Source of the DNA: Streptomyces spiralis
Lineage (GTDB): Bacteria > Actinomycetota > Actinomycetes > Streptomycetales > Streptomycetaceae
Direction: 5' to 3'
DNA: 64,000 bases
NCBI RefSeq assembly: GCF_014654675.1
Contig: NZ_BNBC01000037.1
Location: 32,525-96,524, forward strand
The notes beneath the pieces were generated by a model. It was not told the origin of the DNA, did not search any database, and saw only the letters and a list, made by a program, of their open reading frames with translations. Each line of letters begins with the position of its first letter. Position 1 is the stretch's first letter. The position numbers and the translations under genes are program-made. Below, in pieces: positions 58,143 through 64,000 of the stretch.

Positions 58143-59525
58143 GTGAAGCACCGCAAGGAGCGCACCGAAGACACACCCTGGATCAGGGCTCTGGCCGAAA
58201 CCCTGATGTTCCCGACGGTACTTTTCCTCGGTCTTCTGTTCTGCTTCACCTCGGCCTTCCACGCTCCCCAGCCGCGTCACCTGAAGATCGTGGTCGCACA
58301 CCTCGAAACGGAACGAAAGGTCGACACGGCCCTGCAGAGGACGCATCCCGGTGGGTTCGACGTCACCGCCGTGGCGGACGCGGGGCAGGCCCGACGGGCA
58401 GTGCTCCATCGGGACGCCGTGGCGGGCTACGCCACCGAGGGCGGACACCCTGTTCTGTACGTGGCTCAGGCCAACGGGACATCGCTGGAACAGGCCCTGA
58501 CCCAGGGCTTCACCGAGCTGGCGGCGCACAACCACCAGAAGCTCAGCATCACGGACGTGGCACCCACCGTGAGCAAGGACAGGAACGGCACCACCCTGGT
58601 CTACCTGGGTGTCGCCTGGAGCGTTCCCGGCTACATACTCGCAACCACCCTGCTGCGGGCGGTGACCTTCAACCGCCGCAAGAAACTGATCACGATCGCG
58701 GGCGTCGCCGCGTTCTTCAGCGTGGTGGGCTATCTCGTCGGCACTTGGCTGAACTACTTCCCCCACGAGCCCGCGGCGCTGGCGGTCGGCTTCCTGCTCA
58801 CCATGGCGGTTGCCACGTTCTCCGCCGGCATCGCGCCGTTCACACGGCAGTTCTTCCCCCTCGTGGGCATGGGTCTGTTCATCGTGCTGAGCGTCCCCAC
58901 CAGTGGCGTGGCTCCCGTCCCGCTGCTGCCGACGTTCTTCCAGGACCTGCATACCGTGATGCCGCTGGGCAACGCCGTGGACGCCCTCAAGGGGCTGCTG
59001 TACTTCGACGAAGCAGGCGTGCTCAGACCAGTCCTTGTGCTTTGTGCGTGGATCACCGCGGGTGTCGCCCTGTTGGGGCTCGACGCGTGGCGGCACCAGC
59101 GCGAGGCCGCCGGGGAGAACGCGGAGGAGGCCCAGGAGGACATTCCGGAGCCTCCGGTCGAGGATCCGTCCGTGGAGGCTCCCGCGCCGACCGCGCTCCC
59201 GGTTCACCATCACCACCACTTCGGCCAGCCGCTGCCCATGCTGGAGGGCACCGTCCGTGACGACGAGCAGCAACCCATCCGTCATGCCGCCGTGACCGTC
59301 ATGGACACCCGCGGCCGGCAGCTGGTGCGGACCACGACGAACGCGCAGGGCGAGTACGCCGTGACCGGCCTGCCCGAGGGATACATAGCCATCGTCGTCT
59401 CCTACCTCGGCCGCCACCCGGTGGTGCACCAGAAGCTGATGCAGTCCGGCGTGGCCGTCCGGGCGGACTTCACCCTGCACGACCGCAACCGCTGGGCATC
59501 GTTCCGGGCGCTGTCGCAGCACTGA
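58143..59525 (+). CDS. polytopic membrane protein with C-terminal carboxypeptidase-regulatory-like domain
   Basis: 460 residues. An N-terminal helix (about 20-38) precedes an extracytoplasmic domain (about 45-150), then about five membrane helices (155-320) resembling an ABC-2/YhgE-type permease, an acidic Pro-rich linker with VHHHHHFG (near 355), and a beta-sandwich (about 370-455: GTVRDDEQQPIRHAAVTVMD, GEYAVTGLPEGYIAIVVSYL). No ATPase gene is adjacent. GTG 58143 follows a G-rich stretch. It is divergent from tetR across twin operators, so it is probably a ligand-induced export or envelope protein. The combination of permease and carboxypeptidase-like tail is unusual. Confidence 0.75.
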   Translation: MKHRKERTEDTPWIRALAETLMFPTVLFLGLLFCFTSAFHAPQPRHLKIVVAHLETERKVDTALQRTHPGGFDVTAVADAGQARRAVLHRDAVAGYATEGGHPVLYVAQANGTSLEQALTQGFTELAAHNHQKLSITDVAPTVSKDRNGTTLVYLGVAWSVPGYILATTLLRAVTFNRRKKLITIAGVAAFFSVVGYLVGTWLNYFPHEPAALAVGFLLTMAVATFSAGIAPFTRQFFPLVGMGLFIVLSVPTSGVAPVPLLPTFFQDLHTVMPLGNAVDALKGLLYFDEAGVLRPVLVLCAWITAGVALLGLDAWRHQREAAGENAEEAQEDIPEPPVEDPSVEAPAPTALPVHHHHHFGQPLPMLEGTVRDDEQQPIRHAAVTVMDTRGRQLVRTTTNAQGEYAVTGLPEGYIAIVVSYLGRHPVVHQKLMQSGVAVRADFTLHDRNRWASFRALSQH

Positions 59526-59782
59526 CACGTGTACAGGTCGCCTCGCGCGTTCGACGGCCATCGGGACTTCGCGCCTGCTGGCGCGTCAGCCGGAGCGGCC
59601 GTCGGTGTCCGTGGTGACGTCGATACCGACGGCGTACCACCGGCGGGCATGACATGCGAAAAAAAGCGGGGACCGGACCGGGGGCACTCGAAGCCCCTGG
59701 TCGCCCGCCTGGCACTCCAGCTACTTGCCCCGCTGCATCGCGATCACCAGCCGCCGGGCGCGGTGTAACCTCCGCCACTGCC

Positions 59783-59935
59783 GTGAACCGCACGGAGATC
59801 GCAGTCATCGGCGGAACCGGGCAGCGGTCAGGGGCTCGAGCAGGCCGTCGCCCGGGCCGACGTCGTCCACCTGACCAACTCGCCTACACGGATCATCCTG
59901 TCCTGCGGCGACCATCGCGCCGTGGTCACCGGCCC
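59783..59935 (+). pseudogene. possible NmrA/epimerase N-terminal remnant
   Basis: NRTEIAVIGGTG in one frame and LEQAVARADVVHLTNSPTRI in another look like the Rossmann start and the following strand of an NAD(P)-binding epimerase with the middle lost. The rest of 59526-60181 shows no supported gene. Confidence 0.25.
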
Positions 59936-60181
59936 ACGGCCGGAATGTTCGCCGCCCTCGAGGGTGACGTCCACACCGACACGAACGCTCACTTCGCCCC
60001 GCCCGCTGCACCGACTTGTTCTCCTGACCGACGACGCCCGATGAACCGTTCCTGCATGGACCCGCTCACGGCCGAGACACTCGATCGCTCCGCGGTAGCG
60101 TCTCGGCCGTTTCGTCTGCCGTGTCCGAGCCGGACGTCCAGGGCGTCCGGCCGGCGCTGGGCTGATGAATGCGGACGGGCG

Positions 60182-60673
60182 TCAGCGCACGGAGACGACC
60201 GTCAGGGACTTGACGGGGCCGGCGCCACGCAGGGTGAGGTCGAACAGCATGTCTCCCTGCCCAGGGCGTAGGACGGCCGTGTGACCAGGGGTGATCTCCC
60301 GTTCCGGGCCCTGTCGGCGCTCGCCCTGACGCGGCCCGTGGATCACGGTGACGTACACGGTGGACGGCCCGGTGTTGCGTACCTGCACCTGAGTGGTCGT
60401 CGGACAGCGCCGTGGCGCGTCGGGCGTCGGGCACACGTAACGCAGGTCACCGAAGCCGTAAGTACCGCAGGACAACTCCTGGTCCGCGGGGAGGGCGGAA
60501 CGGCAGGTGCGCCCGGCGCCGACACGGTCGTCACCCGTGTCGTCGGCGTCGTGCGGGAGCGAGGTTCCAACGGCGATCAAGGTCAGGGCGGCACAGCCCG
60601 CCCACGCGGCGGCCGATAGGGGATCGGGACGTCTGCGAACGGCCCAGAGCCTGGAGTGACGTACGGCGTTCAC
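60182..60673 (-). CDS. hypothetical membrane-anchored/exported protein
   Basis: 163 residues from GTG 60673 (GAGGA 7 nt before); GTG 60688 is in frame but without a ribosome site. One hydrophobic segment (SAAAWAGCAALTLIAVGTSL, about 20-40) is followed by an outside domain with four cysteines (RTCRSALPADQELSCGTYGF, CPTPDAPRRCP) and strands VQVRNTGPSTVYVTVIHG and TPGHTAVLRPGQGDMLFDLT, a small beta domain. I do not recognise a family. A TGTCACA-N15-TGGTC promoter lies upstream. Confidence 0.65.
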   Translation of the reverse strand: MNAVRHSRLWAVRRRPDPLSAAAWAGCAALTLIAVGTSLPHDADDTGDDRVGAGRTCRSALPADQELSCGTYGFGDLRYVCPTPDAPRRCPTTTQVQVRNTGPSTVYVTVIHGPRQGERRQGPEREITPGHTAVLRPGQGDMLFDLTLRGAGPVKSLTVVSVR

Positions 60674-60744
60674 TGGAGTCCTCGACACGGTTCGATGGGT
60701 TCACACCGTCGGCCAGCGTTGTGTTGACAGCGTTCTCTCACCTT

Positions 60745-60771
60745 GACCATGCACCCAGTGGATCTGTGACA
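60745..60771 (-). promoter_or_regulatory. ECF41-type promoter for the exported protein at 60182
   Basis: TGTCACA (60771-60765), 15 nt, TGGTC (60749-60745). The leader is about 65 nt. Confidence 0.6.
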
Positions 60772-60808
60772 CGGACGCGTCTGCCCCGTCACCACTACGG
60801 ACGGCGGT

Positions 60809-61660
60809 TCAGACAGGGAAGGCGAACAGGCGGTACTCGGACAGCGTCGTGAAGCCGAAACGCCGGTACAGCGGTTCCCCCGCCGGGCTCGCCACGAGCG
60901 CGGCGGAGCGCATCCCACTTTCCTGCCCCGCCCGGAGCGCGGCGACCGTCAACGCTGCGCCGATGCCCCGTCGGCGATGCGCTTCGGCCACGTGCACGAG
61001 GAAGATCCCGGCCACCCCGTGGGCCGTGATCACCACCGTCGACCCGACCACCCGGCCGTCCAGTACCGCGGCCAGCCGGATGATGTCCGCGTTGTCCTCG
61101 CGTCGCGACTCGATGCGCACCATCTCCGCCTCCAGGCCGGGCGCGATACCCATCGACGTCCGGTACGTCCGGACCAGCTCCGCCAGCCGTTCCCCGTCCC
61201 GCACCGTCTCCATCCGCAGGCCGGCGCTTGTACCGGCTGAACCGGCCGGATCGAGTGTCTCGGCCGGGTCGGCCGGTTGGCCGAGCGACCTCACCATTAC
61301 CGGAAGGACGGCGAGCTGCCGTCCGCCGTGGCGCTGCAGGGCATCGGCGGTGTCCTCGGCGCTGTCGGGTCCGACCCACCACCACCAGGGAAGACCTGCC
61401 AGGTCCCTGCGGACGGCTGCCACTGCCGACTCGAGCTCGGACGCGGACCGCACGCGCACCACACCGTTGAACTGCGGCGTGGCAAGCCCGCTGCGGAACT
61501 GATCGACAACGGGTCCCGGACGGCTCTCCGCGTCCCACCCCATGAGGTACTGACGGAAATTTGCGAAAACCGACGCCATCAAGCCGGGGTCCTGGGCATC
61601 CTTTAGGGCTTGCGTCCGGTCATCGTGTGGCGTGCCGATCGCCCTTGCTCCATTCACCAT
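60809..61660 (-). CDS. GNAT family N-acetyltransferase, two-domain
   Basis: 283 residues. The N-terminal half (1-140) is a degenerate GNAT-like domain (VRVRSASELESAVAAVRRDL, WWWWVGPDSAEDTADALQRH). The C-terminal half has VVGSTVVITAHGVAGIFLVH, the acetyl-CoA loop EAHRRRGIGAALTVAALRAG, and GEPLYRRFGFTTLSEYRLF. ATG 61660 follows GAAGAAGG. The acceptor is unknown. It lies upstream of the exported-protein gene on the same strand, which has its own promoter in the gap. Confidence 0.88.
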   Translation of the reverse strand: MVNGARAIGTPHDDRTQALKDAQDPGLMASVFANFRQYLMGWDAESRPGPVVDQFRSGLATPQFNGVVRVRSASELESAVAAVRRDLAGLPWWWWVGPDSAEDTADALQRHGGRQLAVLPVMVRSLGQPADPAETLDPAGSAGTSAGLRMETVRDGERLAELVRTYRTSMGIAPGLEAEMVRIESRREDNADIIRLAAVLDGRVVGSTVVITAHGVAGIFLVHVAEAHRRRGIGAALTVAALRAGQESGMRSAALVASPAGEPLYRRFGFTTLSEYRLFAFPV

Positions 61661-61786
61661 GAACACGGCCTTCTTCACTTCGCAGGTCTGACGGGGCGCG
61701 GTGAGTGTAGTGCCGTACACCGTGTGGTTCCCGGCGAGAGGTCCAGGACGACGCAGTGCCCACTACGGCCGAGCACTGGGCAATCT

Positions 61787-62863
61787 GCCGCCCCCGGGTC
61801 TCCGGGAGTCCCAGTACTCCGACGATCACCAGGACGTACCCGAGGGCTCCGACGCCCATGGCCCCTCCATGGTCGGAGCGCTCTCATCGGTGCTCGGTCT
61901 GAAGGCGGCTGACCGCGAAGAGGACGAACGTCGCCCGGCGGCCGACCCAGTCGTGCAGATACCCGGCGCAGACGTAGCCGAGGAAGCAGCCGGCGATCAC
62001 CGCCGAGAGATAACCGCCGGTGCCCACGACCGTCAGGCCGCGTTCCGTGTGCAGATAGGACGGTAGCCAGGTGAAGACGGCGAAGTACCCGCCCTGTACT
62101 CCGATTCCGACCAGCACGGCCAGCAGTGTGGTGCGTCGCAGGTCGCGGCAGAACAGTACGACAAGGCCGCCCCAGGCCGGACCGGCCGTCTCGGTCGCGG
62201 CCCGGCGGCGGTTCTCCGTCGAGGCGTCGGAATCCTTGACATTGCGTCCGACGAAGAGCAGCGCGAAGGCGGGCAGGATGCCGAGGAGGAAAAGGTAGCG
62301 GCAGGCGTCGGGTCCGGCGTGACTGAACACGACGGTGTATCCGAGGACGGCCAAGCCCCAGCCGATCGCCCAGGAGCTGTGGACGAATCCCAGGATCCGG
62401 CCGCGGTGCTTAGCGGGGGAAACCTCGGCGACCAGGACCGCGCCAGCGGCGAACTCGCCGCCGAAACCGAGTCCTTGGAGTCCCTTGAACAGCAGCATCT
62501 GGCCGTAGGTCTGGGCCAGCCCGGACAGGGCGGTGAACACCGCGAAGGTCGCGACGGTGAGCATCAGGACCCGTACCCGCCCCATCCGGTCCGACAGCAG
62601 ACCCGCCAGAGCCCCACCTACCGCCGAGGCCAGCAGCGTCACCGTCATGATCCAGCCCGCCTGGGCGGAACTCAGCGCGAACGCCGCGGTGAGGGAGCCC
62701 AGGGCCAGCGGCAAGGTGTTGAAGTCGAAGGAGTCCAGGCCCCCCCGGCGAACCCCGCCCAGAAGACGGGTCGGTGCTCGCGCGGCAGGGAGCGGTACCA
62801 CCGAGGGAACCCTCCGGCCCGGGACGCGGTGATCGGGGACGTGGAGGATGGCGGTTCCGCCAT
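61787..62863 (-). pseudogene. MFS transporter, frameshifted and internally deleted
   Basis: Three pieces of one transporter. The start (62863 to about 62745) reads FPRWYRSLPREHRPVFWAGF. A run of seven C/G at 62740-62746 shifts the frame, after which LDSFDFNTLPLALGSLTAAF continues through about eight helices to FVLFAVSRLQTEHR (stop 61884). A third piece (61859-61787) has the family C-terminal YVLVIVGVLGLPETRGR. About 120 residues between pieces 2 and 3 are missing. An aromatic-acid/sialic-acid-type MHS transporter is the closest pattern. Confidence 0.8.
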
Positions 62864-63243
62864 GGCGTTCTCCCTGGAGGTCGGGCGGGAGGGTCCGTCT
62901 CGAAGGGCCCGGATCCGCGCAGATGCTCTGGTTGGTCGCTCCGTCGTCGCGGGATCGAGTGTGGTCGGCAGGGCGTTAATTCACCCGAAACCGATCGGAC
63001 GCGCATCAACACCGTGCTCGCCGGCACTCCGGAGGCCGCATTCTGCGGCCTCGACCCCGGCAAGGACAGGAAGGGCACCCGCTCCGACGGCGAGGCTTTC
63101 ACCGAGGACATCGCCCCGCAGATCGTCCGCCACTGAGGCTTCCACACGCCCGCGAGGTGACCTGGCCAGTATTGGGGCGCCGCTGCGCCGGCCTGCGGAG
63201 GCCGGCGCAGCGGACACTCGTTCCGTGTGCATGGGGCGGTTCC
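62864..63243. other. intergenic, possible gene fragment
   Basis: A plus-strand frame ending at 63136 contains TRINTVLAGTPEAAFCGLDP and EAFTEDIAPQIVRH, which look protein-like but match no family I recognise. It is probably a decayed 3' fragment. Confidence 0.3.
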
Positions 63244-63266
63244 TCAGACCGTCGTCACACCACCGG

Positions 63267-63293
63267 TGTCACGGATCGGGTGCCTGTTCGGTC
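63267..63293 (+). promoter_or_regulatory. ECF41-type promoter for the VOC protein
   Basis: TGTCACG (63267-63273), 15 nt, CGGTC (63289-63293). The leader is about 35 nt. Confidence 0.6.
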
Positions 63294-63334
63294 AAATCCT
63301 TCAGTAACATCGGTCCATGAAGGGATGACGGACG

Positions 63335-63790
63335 ATGACAGTTCACGGCGATCTCCCCGCACCACAGCAGGGTCTCCTCCTGACGCATTTCCTGACTGTG
63401 AGCAATGTCGCGGTGTCCCGGCGCTTCTACGCCGACGTCTTCGGCGGCGACATCGTGATGGAGGAGAATCCGGCGATCGTCAAGGCCGCCAACACCTGGA
63501 TCATCATGAACCCCGGCGGCGGTCCCACCCCCGACAAACCAGGAGTCATACTGGAGGCACCACAGAGTGGTGAGCGTGTTTCCAGTTTCCTCAATGTGCG
63601 AGTGGCCGACATCGCCGCCTTCTATACGCATGCCGTCGCGCATGGGGCCGACTTCCTCACCGAGCCTGTTGACCGTGGATCCGAGCTGCGCTGCTACTTT
63701 CGCGACCCCGACGGCTATCTCATCGAGGTCGGCCAGTCCACGGGCTTGCTCGTAGGGATCCAAGCGGCCCCGCCCGCAGAGTCCGGTTGA
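63335..63790 (+). CDS. VOC (glyoxalase/bleomycin-resistance fold) family protein
   Basis: 151 residues. LTHFLTVSNVAVSRRFYADV, then VKAANTWIIMNPGGGP, FLNVRVADIAAFYTHAVAHG, and CYFRDPDGYLIEVGQSTGL with the metal-ligand Glu of the last strand. It is a metal-dependent lyase or dioxygenase or a drug-binding protein. The ATG at 63335 has GGGATGACGG upstream. It is controlled by a TGTCACG-type promoter and ends at a hairpin before ilvC. Confidence 0.92.
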   Translation: MTVHGDLPAPQQGLLLTHFLTVSNVAVSRRFYADVFGGDIVMEENPAIVKAANTWIIMNPGGGPTPDKPGVILEAPQSGERVSSFLNVRVADIAAFYTHAVAHGADFLTEPVDRGSELRCYFRDPDGYLIEVGQSTGLLVGIQAAPPAESG

Positions 63791-63822
63791 GCACCGACCC
63801 CACTACTGCCCTGTGCGCCGCC

Positions 63823-63863
63823 CGGGAGCCGGTGATCACCCCGAGGGTGATCAGCGGCTCCCG
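63823..63863. terminator. bidirectional hairpin between VOC and ilvC
   Basis: CGGGAGCC...TGATCAC and GTGATCA...GGCTCCCG pair with small internal mismatches, loop CCCGAG. It lies between the convergent 3' ends. Confidence 0.7.
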
Positions 63864-63924
63864 GCGCGATCGACACTGGCCCCGACTGGTTCGCCGTCCT
63901 GAACCGCCGCTTCGGTGCGACGAC

Positions 63925-64000
63925 TTACGCCTCCTCGTTCACCCAGCTCATGAGCTTGCGCAGCTCCTTGCCGGTGGTCTCCAGCAGGTGCTCGGAGTCC
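63925..64000 (-). CDS. ilvC: ketol-acid reductoisomerase, C-terminal end
   Basis: The last 24 codons before TAA (63925-63927) read DSEHLLETTGKELRKLMSWV followed by NEEA. This is the C-terminus of actinobacterial IlvC, the second enzyme of branched-chain amino-acid synthesis. The rest of the gene lies outside the window. Confidence 0.88.
   Translation of the reverse strand, partial: DSEHLLETTGKELRKLMSWVNEEA

Noticed and set aside
57990..59561. Long minus-strand open frame opposite the permease-like protein
   Set aside because: Low-complexity shadow translation without a ribosome site. The plus-strand frame has clear membrane helices and a folded tail.
1..64000. CRISPR arrays, rRNA, insertion sequences, phage integrases
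   Set aside because: I looked for regularly spaced repeats, transposase motifs and integrase signatures on both strands and saw none.

Overview
The window is high-GC actinobacterial DNA and almost certainly comes from a Streptomyces chromosome. It holds a Wbl protein, three LAL-type LuxR regulators, a GTG/TTG-rich start set, and the 3' end of ilvC at the right edge (63925-64000, minus). Few neighbours form classical long operons. Most genes stand alone or in pairs, each with its own promoter, and several pseudogenes are scattered among them (5796-6577, 14947-15470, 61787-62863). This looks like an accessory, regulator-rich region lying next to a conserved amino-acid biosynthesis gene.

Layout. 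1-11 kb: an allene-oxide-cyclase-like fragment, an NTF2-like protein, MarR plus old-yellow-enzyme ene reductase, a membrane glutaredoxin-like protein, an odd tRNA-like element, DUF4291, a DHFR-fold reductase, a decayed phytoene-dehydrogenase-like gene, an amidohydrolase, a methyltransferase, and an AhpD-like protein divergent from a sigma factor. 11-23 kb: four more sigma factors of the SigJ/ECF41-like type interleaved with an alpha/beta hydrolase, coiled-coil proteins, WhiB-like, YceI, an NAD(P)-binding protein, 7Fe ferredoxin and OsmC. 23-31 kb: a SoxR-box gene, a LuxC/LuxE-like carboxylate-reduction pair, a methyltransferase, an orphan cytochrome b (QcrB) and a secreted hydrolase. 31-40 kb: a two-gene pyruvate dehydrogenase (E2, E1), an NAD(P)-binding protein, two cupins and two hydrolases. 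40-56 kb: three LAL regulators, two more sigma factors, OsmC, aldehyde dehydrogenase, an XRE regulator and a flavoprotein. 56-64 kb: ArsR, SDR, TetR with twin operators, a membrane protein with a carboxypeptidase-regulatory-like tail, GNAT, a broken MFS gene, a VOC protein and ilvC.

The unifying signal is a promoter. Reading both strands by eye I find 20 copies of TGTCACA(or G)-N15-[C/T][G/T]GTC (19 with exactly 15 nt, one with 16) between 13.9 and 63.3 kb. Every copy points into a nearby gene: a sigma factor, wbl, ferredoxin, both OsmC genes, both NAD(P)-binding genes, LuxE/LuxC, QcrB, the PDH group, both cupins, the hydrolases, the flavoprotein and the VOC protein. The element matches the one I recall for ECF41-group sigma factors. 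The window encodes seven sigma factors of the SigJ/ECF41-like type, four with the C-terminal SnoaL-like extension and three that lose it at nearly the same place. I infer a locally clustered sigma regulon for redox, aldehyde or electrophile handling. Which sigma factor reads which promoter cannot be told from sequence.
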